Position numbers and translations under genes: made by a program. 14,765 nt of DNA from JBKPDV01 sp046728075 (GTDB lineage Bacteria > Acidobacteriota > Thermoanaerobaculia > UBA5066 > Gp7-AA6): NCBI GenBank assembly GCA_046728075.1, contig JBKPDV010000183.1, positions 1-14,765 of the forward strand, given 5' to 3'. The notes under the pieces are model-generated. The model saw only the letters and a list, made by a program, of their open reading frames with translations, was not told where the DNA came from and did not search any database. Position 1 is the stretch's first letter; each line of letters opens with the position of its first letter. Below are positions 7,424 to 13,766 of this stretch, one piece after another.

Positions 7424-8191
7424 AAGAACGACTTCGGCCAGCGAGTCGAGGATCGCGTCGGGACAAGCGTCCGAGCGCGCCAGCTCCTCCTCGCGAAACT
7501 TCCCGGTTCGGACGAGGATTCCGCGCATGCCGGCGGCGTGGGCTCCGGCGACTTCCGCCTCCAGATCGTCGCCGATGACGGCGACCTCCGAGGCTGGCAG
7601 TCCCAGAGCAGAGAGCGCGGCGCGGTAGAAGGTCGGGGCCGGCTTTCCGACCAGGATCGCCTCCTTCCCGCTCGCGTGCTCGAGCGCCGCGACGAAGGGT
7701 CCCTGGTCGAGCACGAGACCGTCGGCCGCGCGATAGAAGCGGTTGCGCGCCAGCGTGACGAGCTCGGCGCCCTCGAGGAGCAGCCGGAAGGCGCGGTTCA
7801 AACGTTCGTAAGAGAAATCTTCCCCGATGTCTCCGACGACGATGGCCTGCGGCGAAGCGTCGTCGCTCCGGATTCCGTCGAGATCCTCCAGGACCACCGG
7901 GCGCACGAGCAGATGGCAGCGCAGCCAGCCGCGCGCAGTCAAGTACTCGCGCGCCGCCAGCGGTGCCGTGAAGATCCGATCGGGCTTTACGTCGATCCCC
8001 ATCGCCGCGAGCTCGGCGACCAGGGCGCGCCGCGGACGGCTCGTCGTGTTGGTCACGAAGACGTGGGGCACACCGCGTCGCGCCAGTTCCGCGAGCGCCT
8101 CCCGCGCGCCGGGAATCGCCCTCCCTGCCTCGTACACCGTCCCTTCCAGATCGATCAGGAGGCCGTTCACAGAGGAGAGCCCGCGGGACAT
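7409..8191 (-). CDS. HAD-IIA family phosphatase (HDHD2/LHPP-like)
   Basis: The 260-residue haloacid dehalogenase-like hydrolase has motif I LLIDLEGTVY (nucleophile Asp14), motif II VTNTTSRP (about 46-53), motif III lysine in VGKPAPTFYRAAL (Lys183) and motif IV VIGDDLEAEVAGA (Asp208/Asp209). GMRGILVRTGKFREEEL follows. The C2-type cap and the RTGKFR ending place it with the HDHD2/LHPP/NagD group of small phosphate-ester phosphatases; the substrate is not predictable. Motif I has Glu at the usual second Asp (DxE), and Glu also replaces the Asp usual in GDDxxxDVxGA. The start is the ATG at 8191. GTG at 8170 would still keep motif I. There is no Shine-Dalgarno site, and TAGACT lies 8 bases upstream of the ATG, suggesting a leaderless mRNA. 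It overlaps argH tail to tail by 15 bp. Confidence 0.88.
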   Translation of the reverse strand: MSRGLSSVNGLLIDLEGTVYEAGRAIPGAREALAELARRGVPHVFVTNTTSRPRRALVAELAAMGIDVKPDRIFTAPLAAREYLTARGWLRCHLLVRPVVLEDLDGIRSDDASPQAIVVGDIGEDFSYERLNRAFRLLLEGAELVTLARNRFYRAADGLVLDQGPFVAALEHASGKEAILVGKPAPTFYRAALSALGLPASEVAVIGDDLEAEVAGAHAAGMRGILVRTGKFREEELARSDACPDAILDSLAEVVLLCQT

Positions 8192-8199
8192 CGCGCGTC

Positions 8200-8205
8200 A
8201 GTCTA
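8200..8205 (-). promoter_or_regulatory. candidate -10 element for leaderless HAD mRNA
   Basis: TAGACT on the minus strand ends 8 bases before the HAD ATG, so transcription would start at or next to the start codon. No ribosome-binding site is seen and no convincing -35 lies at the usual distance. Confidence 0.35.
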
Positions 8206-8286
8206 GCCGGGGCCGGGCAGCATCGATCGGAAAGCGAATCCTCGGAATGACTTTGCCGATGGACCGTTTCGGTTCCTCCATCCGGT

Positions 8287-8315
8287 TTGACAACCTTTCA
8301 CGGGCCGGGTTAGAT
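8287..8315 (+). promoter_or_regulatory. candidate sigma-70-like promoter for the TPR protein
   Basis: A perfect TTGACA (8287-8292) is followed after 17 bases by TTAGAT (8310-8315), a moderate -10. It sits in the 136-bp divergent gap between the HAD and TPR genes and points at the TPR gene. The overlapping CAACCTTT (from 8291) also resembles the candidate ECF -35 element near 10602-10609, so the sigma factor used is uncertain. Confidence 0.4.
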
Positions 8316-8327
8316 GGTTGGCAAACC

Positions 8328-9062
8328 GTGCATTTTCTCTATCTCGCCGGGATGGCTTTCACCGTGTGGATGGCCGTGGAAGCGATCCGCCGCGGCCAGG
8401 CGGGCAGCTGGCTCTGGATCATCCTGCTCTTCGGGCCGATCGGAAGCGCGGTTTACTTCTTCTCCGAGTACTGGCGCGGCCCTTCGATCGGGCTGCGGTT
8501 TCGGGTCCAGAGCGCTACGGCGGCGGAGGAACAGACCGCCGCCGCCGAGTCGCGGCGTCTCGACAACGGTGCTTCCTGGTCGAACTACGCCTCGGTCCTG
8601 CGCGCGCGCGGCAAGTTCGCCCTTGCCGCCGACGCGGCGCGCAAGGCCCTGGATCGCGATCCGACCGACATCACCGCGCGGTACGAGCTCGGGCGCGGCC
8701 TTCTCGGCGCCGGCCAGCCGAGGGAGGCTGTTGCCGCGTTCCAGGATGTGCTTGCGAAGGACCGCTGGTTCGACACCGGCGACGCGTTGCTCGCGCTGGC
8801 GAAGGCGCAGGATGCCGCCGGCGATTCCGCCGCCGCTCGTTCGACGTTCGAGGAGCTGGCGGAAAAGACGACACGTCCCGAGGTCCTCTACCACCTGGCG
8901 ACCCTCCAGGCCGCTGCGGGAGAACGCGAGGCCGCCACAGTTTCGCTCCAGCGGATCATCGATGAAGCGGACTACGTCCCGGCCTACCACCGCCGCAAGA
9001 TTCGTCCCTGGGTCCGCCGCGCCCGGCAGGCGATCAAGCGTCTCGCCTCCGCGAAAACTTAA
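8328..9062 (+). CDS. membrane-anchored TPR protein with PLD-nuclease-like N-terminal segment
   Basis: The product is about 244 residues. The N-terminus has two membrane segments (about 3-20 and 27-46) with the pattern WMAVEAIRRG...SWLWIILLFGPIGSAVYFFSEY. This is the PLDc_N type hairpin, with its typical GPIG between W-rich helices, seen at the start of cardiolipin synthases and other small membrane proteins. A linker of about 30 residues follows, then helical pairs matching tetratricopeptide repeats (about 84-215, for example YASVLRARGKFALAADAARK). The C-terminus is basic. It is probably an inner-membrane protein with a cytoplasmic scaffold domain; its partner is unknown. I chose GTG 8328 because upstream in-frame codons include a rare TTA and overlap the promoter. 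ATG at 8247, 8259 or 8352 are alternatives. It converges with the Ada/MGMT gene. Confidence 0.72.
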   Translation: MHFLYLAGMAFTVWMAVEAIRRGQAGSWLWIILLFGPIGSAVYFFSEYWRGPSIGLRFRVQSATAAEEQTAAAESRRLDNGASWSNYASVLRARGKFALAADAARKALDRDPTDITARYELGRGLLGAGQPREAVAAFQDVLAKDRWFDTGDALLALAKAQDAAGDSAAARSTFEELAEKTTRPEVLYHLATLQAAAGEREAATVSLQRIIDEADYVPAYHRRKIRPWVRRARQAIKRLASAKT

Positions 9063-9070
9063 GCTGGGCG

Positions 9071-9096
9071 GGGATCGCGGCCGCTCGCCGCGTCCC
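9071..9096. terminator. GC-rich hairpin between convergent genes
   Basis: GGGA(T)CGCGGC, loop CGCTC, GCCGCGTCCC forms a 10-bp stem with one bulged T. It lies in the 46-bp gap between the TPR stop and the Ada/MGMT stop, where a bidirectional terminator is expected. No U-tract follows on either strand. Confidence 0.45.
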
Positions 9097-9108
9097 GAGT
9101 CCCGCGGT

Positions 9109-9915
9109 CTATGCCGCCGCGGCGGGGCGGCAGTCTCCGCAGGGATGATACCCGGCGGCGAAGGCCTCCTTCTCGGTGTGGAAAAGAACGTGGTTCTCCT
9201 TCAGGAGCGAGCTGATCCCTCCGCAGGTCGGGTAGCAGAAGTAGCGCTTCTCCTGGTTGCCGAGGTAGCGGACCCCTCGCGAGGCGAGGCGCTCGATCGT
9301 TTCCGGCTCGGCGCCCTCGACTTCGAGGACGCGTTTCTTGGCACGCGCGCCTCCCATCGAGTAGTTGCCGATGTGGCCGTCGCTGCGGACCACTCGGTGG
9401 CAGGGGATCAAGAGCGGAATCGGGTTCTTCGCCAGAGCCGTGCCCGTCGCGCGCACCGCGGCCGGGTGTCCGATCTCGCGCGCGATCCAGCCGTACGGCC
9501 GCACCTGGCCGCGAGGGATCTCCAGAGCCTTCCTCAGGACGGCTTGCTCGAACTCTGTCAAACCCGAGAGGTCGAATCGGATCTCGCCGTCGGCCGGACG
9601 AGCCACGTCGGCGATCCGCGTGCGCACGGCCGCGGGGGCCGCCGACGGATCGCGCCGGACCGGACGTCCGAAGCGGCGCCGGTACTCCTTCTCGAACGCG
9701 GCCGCCGAAGCGGCCCGTGAAACTCGAGTGATCCCACGCGAGCTGTGCGCGACATACACCGGTCCCAGCGGCGAGCGGATCGTCCAATAGGCGTCGGCGA
9801 GGCCCACGCGCGCGAGCACCGCGGGCAGAAGGCTCTCGGGCGCCCGGAGATCGCCCAGGGAGCGGAGCTGACGGGCGAGATCGTGAGCGTCGTTGATCTG
9901 GCCTTTCTTACGCAT
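9109..9915 (-). CDS. O6-methylguanine-DNA methyltransferase with C-terminal Ada zinc domain
   Basis: The 268-residue DNA alkylation repair protein transfers the methyl group from O6-methylguanine to its own cysteine. The methyltransferase domain (about 42-205) has RGQVRPYGWIA, ALAKNPIP and the active-site IPCHRV (Cys172). A second domain (about 222-263) matches the Ada metal-binding domain: FCYPTC (Cys227, Cys231), the ENVxF-like segment ENHVLF, FAAGYHPCGDC (Cys259, Cys262). In E. coli Ada this domain comes first, senses methyl phosphotriesters, and is followed by an AraC domain. Here it is last and no AraC domain exists. Residues 1-40 (RQLRSLGDLRAPESLLPAVLARV) resemble the tail of anti-sigma factors. 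The ATG overlaps the stop of the ECF sigma gene by 8 bases, so the two are co-translated. Confidence 0.93.
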   Translation of the reverse strand: MRKKGQINDAHDLARQLRSLGDLRAPESLLPAVLARVGLADAYWTIRSPLGPVYVAHSSRGITRVSRAASAAAFEKEYRRRFGRPVRRDPSAAPAAVRTRIADVARPADGEIRFDLSGLTEFEQAVLRKALEIPRGQVRPYGWIAREIGHPAAVRATGTALAKNPIPLLIPCHRVVRSDGHIGNYSMGGARAKKRVLEVEGAEPETIERLASRGVRYLGNQEKRYFCYPTCGGISSLLKENHVLFHTEKEAFAAGYHPCGDCRPAAAA

Positions 9916-10480
9916 GGTTCAACCTCATTTCTCGCCGGGACTGCGTGATCGCCTCCCGCAGCGCATTGACGGCGCGATGGACATTCGATTTCGTGGTTCC
10001 GAGGGGCTGCTTCAGGATACGAGCGACCTCCTCGAGCTTCAGGCCTTCGACGTACCGGAGAACCAGGGGCGCTCGGTAACGGGAGGGGAGGCCGGCCACG
10101 AGCGTCGCGAGGTCCGCCCGCCGGCGCGACGCCTCCAGCTGTTCGTGCGGGCCTTCGGCCGGGTCCGCATGTCGCTCTGACGCCTCGCCGCTGAGAGACT
10201 CGGTCGCGTGTTTCCTGCCGCGCGCCCGGTTTCGGGCGACGTTCAAAGTGATCTGGTAGAGCCAGGCGCGCAACGCCATCGACCGGATGCGCTCGGCGTC
10301 ATAGGTCTTCAAGGCCCGGTATGCCCGCACGAACGCATCCTGAACGATCTCCTCGGCGTCCTCCCGCTGGTTGGTCATCCTGCGCGCGAAGGCATAGAGG
10401 CGATCCTGGTACTCCCGCACCATGCGTTCGAAGTGAAGGTCCACGTCTTGCGCGAGGTGTTGCTCAATCGAGTCGGTCAT
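9908..10480 (-). CDS. ECF-type RNA polymerase sigma factor
   Basis: The 190-residue sigma-70 family factor has region 2 at about 20-90 (YQDRLYAFARRMTNQREDAE, then EIVQDAFVRAYRAL and AWLYQITLNVARN) and region 4 at about 126-178 (LPSRYRAPLVLRYVEGLKLE, then EVARILKQPLGTTKSNVHRA). There is no region 1 or 3, as is usual for ECF factors. I chose ATG 10480 because it gives the usual short lead before region 2 and follows AAGGA 7 bases upstream. An in-frame ATG at 10561, also with AGGAG 8 bases upstream, would add 27 residues unlike sigma factors. The stop overlaps the Ada/MGMT start. In this position an anti-sigma gene is normal, but none is present, so the Ada/MGMT protein may control the factor. 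Target genes cannot be read from the window beyond a possible self-promoter. Confidence 0.93.
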   Translation of the reverse strand: MTDSIEQHLAQDVDLHFERMVREYQDRLYAFARRMTNQREDAEEIVQDAFVRAYRALKTYDAERIRSMALRAWLYQITLNVARNRARGRKHATESLSGEASERHADPAEGPHEQLEASRRRADLATLVAGLPSRYRAPLVLRYVEGLKLEEVARILKQPLGTTKSNVHRAVNALREAITQSRREMRLNHA

Positions 10481-10583
10481 GGAGCCCTTCCTTCCTCCAT
10501 CGAGTAGCCGAAGCGATGGGCTCGCGTCAAGGCATGGGGAAGCGCATCTTTCCGTGCTCATAGGCCCCTCTCCTGGAGACTGA

Positions 10584-10610
10584 AACACGGCCGACCCCGA
10601 AAAGGTTGCA
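10584..10610 (-). promoter_or_regulatory. candidate ECF-type promoter of the sigma-Ada/MGMT operon
   Basis: The minus strand reads TGCAACCTTTTCGG (10610-10597), with an AAC core typical of ECF -35 elements, then CGTGTT (10589-10584) as a possible -10, 14 bases after TGCAACC. GTCT at 10580-10577 is an alternative -10. It lies between the exporter stop and the sigma gene. Autoregulation is the common pattern for ECF factors. Confidence 0.4.
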
Positions 10611-10645
10611 CCAGGAGAGCCCGGTTTGCAGGGGTTCCGGCGCCG

Positions 10646-12157
10646 CTACGCCAGGCCCTCCGCGGGCTTGGGGCGCGGCTCTGCGGAGGCCGCGCCCCTT
10701 GGGAACTTCGAAGCGATCAGAAGATTGACCGCCGATACGGCCAGGAGGGCCGCGAAGACGGGGAGCAGCGAGCGCTCGATCGCGTGTCGGAAAACCAGCG
10801 GGGAGACCGGCGGTGCCTGGCGTCCGGCCACGCCCGCGAGGAGCCGGCCCGCCTCCTGGGCGGCGGGGCCCAGGCGTTGAGTGAGTCCGGCGGCGAGCAC
10901 TCCGCCCAGCGCTCCAACGCCGAGCGACCCGCCCACGGTGCGGAAAAAGGGGACGAGGCTCGTGGCCACTCCGCGCCGGCGTTCGGGCACGACGTGCTGG
11001 ATCGAGAGAACCTGCGCCATCGACGAGGGGCCCAGGCCCGAGCCCACGATCGCGCAGGAGGCGCTGGCCCAGACGACGCTCGCGTCCAGCAGCGCCCCGA
11101 CCGTCAGGCTGGCCAGGCCCACCAGGATCAGGAGCGCTCCGACGAGCGCCGTCGGGCGAAAGCCGAAACGGACGACCGCCGGCGCCGAGACGGCCGCCGA
11201 GAGAGCCCAGAGAAAGATGAGCGGAGTCACGACTGCTCCGGCCGCCCCTGCGGTCCCGCCCCGAGCGCCCTGGACGAACAGGGGAACGAACGTGTCCACG
11301 CCGAAGATCGTGGTGCCGAGCACGATGCCGGAAAGATACGGAGCGGCCGTGGCCCAGTGCCGGAAGAGCTCCGGAGGAACGAGGGGATGTGCGCGTCGAG
11401 TCTGGAGACGAGCGAAGATCGCAAGAGAGGCAGCGCCCACGAGAAGCAGCAGCACTCGTTCCCAGGTCGGCGCCCCGCCCGGCCCCGGTGCCCGCAGCAC
11501 CGCGAAGAGGAGAGACGTCACGCCGAGGGCGAGCGTGGCAGCCCCCACGACGTCCAGAGACTCCGTCTGCGACCCGCGCGATTCGATCATCTGGGTGGCA
11601 ACGAGAGTGAAGGCCACCACCCCGAGCGGAATATTGATGGAGAAGATGGATCGCCAACCAAAGTGGATCGTCAGGAAGGCCCCCATCAAAGGTCCGACCA
11701 GGCTCGCAAAGCCCCAGACTGAGGAGAAAACGCCCTGGATCCGGGGCCGCTCCTCGAGGGTGTAGAGGTCGGCGATGACCGTGAGCGAGATGGGGCCGAG
11801 CCCCGCGGCCCCCAACCCCTGAAGTGCGCGCGCCGCGATCAGCTGCGGCATCGAGTGGGCGAGCGCGCAGAGGCACGCGCCGGTGAGGAAGATGCCCATC
11901 CCGACCAGGAGGATCCGGCGCCGTCCGTAGATGTCGGCGAGTCTTCCATAGATCGGCATGCCGACCGTCGAGGTCAATAGATAAACCGAGAACACCCACG
12001 CATAGAGAGGAAGGCCGCCGAGGTCTCCGATGATGGTGGGCATCGCCGTCGAAACGATGGTCGATTCGAAAGAGGCGAGCGCCGTCACGAGGACGAGCGC
12101 CGCCGTGACGGCGCGCCGGCGCTTCGGATCGAATCGCGGGGAGACGGACCCGGACAT
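10646..12157 (-). CDS. MFS drug exporter, DHA2 (EmrB/QacA) family
   Basis: The 503-residue proton-driven multidrug efflux-type permease is rich in hydrophobic helices and has the length of the 14-helix DHA2 family. The TM1 motif FESTIVSTAMPTI (30-42) has Glu31 where many relatives have Asp. Motif A is GRLADIYGRRR (71-81), motif B is ARALQGLGAAG (109-119) and motif C is GFASLVGPLMGAF (149-161). GWRSIFSINIPLG (167-179) is highly characteristic of the family. The substrate is unknown. It starts at ATG 12157 only 30 bp from the divergent DUF72 gene, without a ribosome site, and with TAGTCT 9 bases upstream, suggesting a leaderless transcript. It lies upstream of the ECF sigma gene on the same strand with a 165-bp gap, so read-through is possible but not required. 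Confidence 0.92.
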   Translation of the reverse strand: MSGSVSPRFDPKRRRAVTAALVLVTALASFESTIVSTAMPTIIGDLGGLPLYAWVFSVYLLTSTVGMPIYGRLADIYGRRRILLVGMGIFLTGACLCALAHSMPQLIAARALQGLGAAGLGPISLTVIADLYTLEERPRIQGVFSSVWGFASLVGPLMGAFLTIHFGWRSIFSINIPLGVVAFTLVATQMIESRGSQTESLDVVGAATLALGVTSLLFAVLRAPGPGGAPTWERVLLLLVGAASLAIFARLQTRRAHPLVPPELFRHWATAAPYLSGIVLGTTIFGVDTFVPLFVQGARGGTAGAAGAVVTPLIFLWALSAAVSAPAVVRFGFRPTALVGALLILVGLASLTVGALLDASVVWASASCAIVGSGLGPSSMAQVLSIQHVVPERRRGVATSLVPFFRTVGGSLGVGALGGVLAAGLTQRLGPAAQEAGRLLAGVAGRQAPPVSPLVFRHAIERSLLPVFAALLAVSAVNLLIASKFPRGAASAEPRPKPAEGLA

Positions 12158-12163
12158 AAGCGC

Positions 12164-12179
12164 GACAGACTACACTGTC
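12164..12179. promoter_or_regulatory. compact divergent promoter/operator between exporter and DUF72 gene
   Basis: GACAG-ACTACA-CTGTC is an inverted repeat with 5-bp arms. Within it, TACACT (12171-12176, +) lies 11 bases before the DUF72 ATG and TAGTCT (12172-12167, -) lies 9 bases before the exporter ATG. The whole gap is 30 bp, so both transcripts would start essentially at their start codons. One bound regulator could control both. Confidence 0.35.
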
Positions 12180-12187
12180 CCGCGGCG

Positions 12188-12886
12188 ATGCGAGTCCGAG
12201 TCGGGACGAGCGGCTTTTCCTACAAGGAGTGGAAGGGGAGTTTCTACCCGGAGGACCTGCCCGCGTCCGCAATGCTGCGCTTCTATGCGGGCCGGTTTTC
12301 GACTGTCGAGATCAATAACACGTTCTATCGGATGCCGAAGTCCGAGATGCTCGCCCAGTGGGCCGAGCAGGTGCCCGACGGCTTTTCCTTCGCGCTCAAG
12401 GCGCCGCAGCGCATCACGCACATCCGGCGTCTGAAGGAGGCGGACGACTCGGTCGACTTCTTTTTTCGCGTCGCTTCGACACTGGGGGATCGATGCGGTC
12501 CGACTCTTTTTCAGCTGCCTCCGAACTTCAAGCTCGACCTCTCCCGCCTGACGGACTTTCTCGCGACGCTGCCTCCCACGGCGCGCTGCGCGTTTGAATT
12601 CCGGCACGAGTCCTGGTTCCAGGAACCGGTGTACGAGGCTCTGCGCGCGGTCCGCTGCGCGCTGTGCCTCGCCGAAGACGAGACCCTGGCGACTCCGCGA
12701 GTTGCCACAACCGGTTGGGGCTATCTGAGGTTGAGGCGCCAGGACTACGGCGAAGAGCAGCTCCGCGATTGGGCGGCGGCGATCCGGGCGCAACCGTGGG
12801 AGGAGGCCTTCGTATTCTTCAAGCACGAAGAGGAGGGGAAGGGCCCGGCTATCGCGGAGCAGCTCGCAAAGAGTCTTGGGGCCTGA
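12188..12886 (+). CDS. DUF72 family protein (YecE-like)
   Basis: The 232-residue protein matches the DUF72/YecE family at its typical length. The start is VGTSGFSYKEWKGSFYPEDL, with the GTSG(W/F)xYxxW signature. Then come STVEINNTFYRMP, FSFALKAPQRITH, LFQLPPNF, FEFRHESWF (about 137-145) and near the end AFVFFKHEEEGKGPAIA. The fold is a TIM barrel; the biochemical role of the family is not settled. It is divergent from the drug exporter with only 30 bp between starts and has no visible Shine-Dalgarno site. The ATG at 12188 is the only start that keeps the GTSG strand at the N-terminus. Confidence 0.93.
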   Translation: MRVRVGTSGFSYKEWKGSFYPEDLPASAMLRFYAGRFSTVEINNTFYRMPKSEMLAQWAEQVPDGFSFALKAPQRITHIRRLKEADDSVDFFFRVASTLGDRCGPTLFQLPPNFKLDLSRLTDFLATLPPTARCAFEFRHESWFQEPVYEALRAVRCALCLAEDETLATPRVATTGWGYLRLRRQDYGEEQLRDWAAAIRAQPWEEAFVFFKHEEEGKGPAIAEQLAKSLGA

Positions 12887-13073
12887 GAAGCCTTTGCACG
12901 ACGACACAGGGAGTCACATGCAGCAGGTCCGGGCGGACCGCTCCCGGCACGTCACACAGCTATCCTGTCGCTTTCGAGAATGACCGACCCTCAGGGTCCG
13001 CACGAATGGAAAGACCGCGCAGGCCGCCCGCCGGCCGGCGGCGGCAGATCAGCAGAATCGTTGAAAAGGCACG
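12887..13073. other. convergent intergenic region with a GC-rich hairpin
   Basis: This 187-bp region lies between the DUF72 stop and the end of the secreted protein gene. At 13023-13045 two 11-bp arms, GCCGCC(C)GCCGG and CCGGCGGCGGC, pair with one bulged C. No U-tract follows, so a terminator role for either gene is possible but unproven. A shorter hairpin, GTCCG-GG-CGGAC, occurs near 12927-12938. I see no RNA gene. Confidence 0.5.
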
Positions 13074-13766
13074 TCAGGGGTTCAGTTTGAGCGTTGCGGT
13101 GACCGTGCTGCTGGTGGCCGCGCTGACCTTGACACTCTTGGCGGCGGTGACCGGACTTGTTTGAAGTTCAACCACCGTCTCGGTTTTTTGCGGCGGAATC
13201 GTGATGAATGAGCCTTTGTCGTCGACGCGAAGGCCGCGAAGGGTGAGGAGATTCGGGTCGGAGCTTGTCAGGCTCACTCGGGTACCCGAGGGCGGTGCTG
13301 GAGCGCTCAGAACGAGATGTAGCGATGCCGACTCGCCGCCTTTCAACGGGGAAGCAGAGAAATCAGCCGTTTTGACTGGAACACGAGGCCAGACATGGAT
13401 GGTCTTGGGCGGCAAGCTGTCGACGACGTAGGTCCACTCCTTGGGAGAGTCTTTGCAGTGAACCCAGGCCTTGGCGACGACCTGATGAGTGCCCTGGTTC
13501 GAAAATACCTTTCGCGAGTACAGCTTGTGGTTTTCGACTGGTTGAAGAAGGTCCTCGAACGAGCCGGCAGGATAGTCCCAGTTGATCGTCTTTTTCCATC
13601 GATCCATCGCGCATTTGACATTCGCGGTTGCCACCGGCTCCGTCCAATTCACTCCGTAATCGATGCCTTGCTCGAAGTCCGTTCGAACAACCGTGATTGT
13701 CGCCTGATCCTTCGACGTGTCGGGTAGAAGAGCAATGGACACCAGAACCAGCCAAGCCGATTTCAT
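13074..13766 (-). CDS. secreted protein with Ig-like beta-sandwich domain
   Basis: The 230-residue product starts MKSAWLVLVSIALLP, a short signal-peptide-like hydrophobic stretch; the cleavage site is unclear. Residues about 22-120 form a domain with two cysteines (Cys52, Cys104) that could form a disulfide outside the membrane. Residues about 137-228 match the Ig-like repeat common in large surface proteins: GGESASLHLVLSAPAPPSGT, VSLTSSDPNLLTL, FITIPPQKTETVVELQTS, VSAATSSTVTATLKL. It is probably exported and binds or scaffolds something; no enzyme motif is seen. AAGGAG sits 7 bases upstream of the ATG, unlike the leaderless-looking neighbours. Base composition is visibly less GC-rich than in the arg genes, hinting at acquisition. 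It is convergent with DUF72. Confidence 0.8.
   Translation of the reverse strand: MKSAWLVLVSIALLPDTSKDQATITVVRTDFEQGIDYGVNWTEPVATANVKCAMDRWKKTINWDYPAGSFEDLLQPVENHKLYSRKVFSNQGTHQVVAKAWVHCKDSPKEWTYVVDSLPPKTIHVWPRVPVKTADFSASPLKGGESASLHLVLSAPAPPSGTRVSLTSSDPNLLTLRGLRVDDKGSFITIPPQKTETVVELQTSPVTAAKSVKVSAATSSTVTATLKLNP

Noticed and set aside
8247..8327. Longer TPR protein starting at ATG 8247
   Set aside because: The added codons include a rare TTA, precede the first membrane segment without any motif and coincide with the TTGACA promoter; kept only as an alternative.
8314..9720. Long plus-strand frame across the TPR and Ada/MGMT genes
   Set aside because: It crosses two genes with clear motifs in other frames and has no recognisable domain itself.
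10527..12272. Long minus-strand frame overlapping the exporter in another frame
   Set aside because: Its translation is Arg/Pro/Gly-rich with no helices or motifs; the exporter frame shows all MFS motifs.
13006..13164. Small plus-strand membrane peptide (52 residues, basic start then hydrophobic tail)
   Set aside because: The hydrophobic part is antisense to the Ser/Thr/Val-rich end of the secreted protein, which readily yields such a pattern; no ribosome site is seen.
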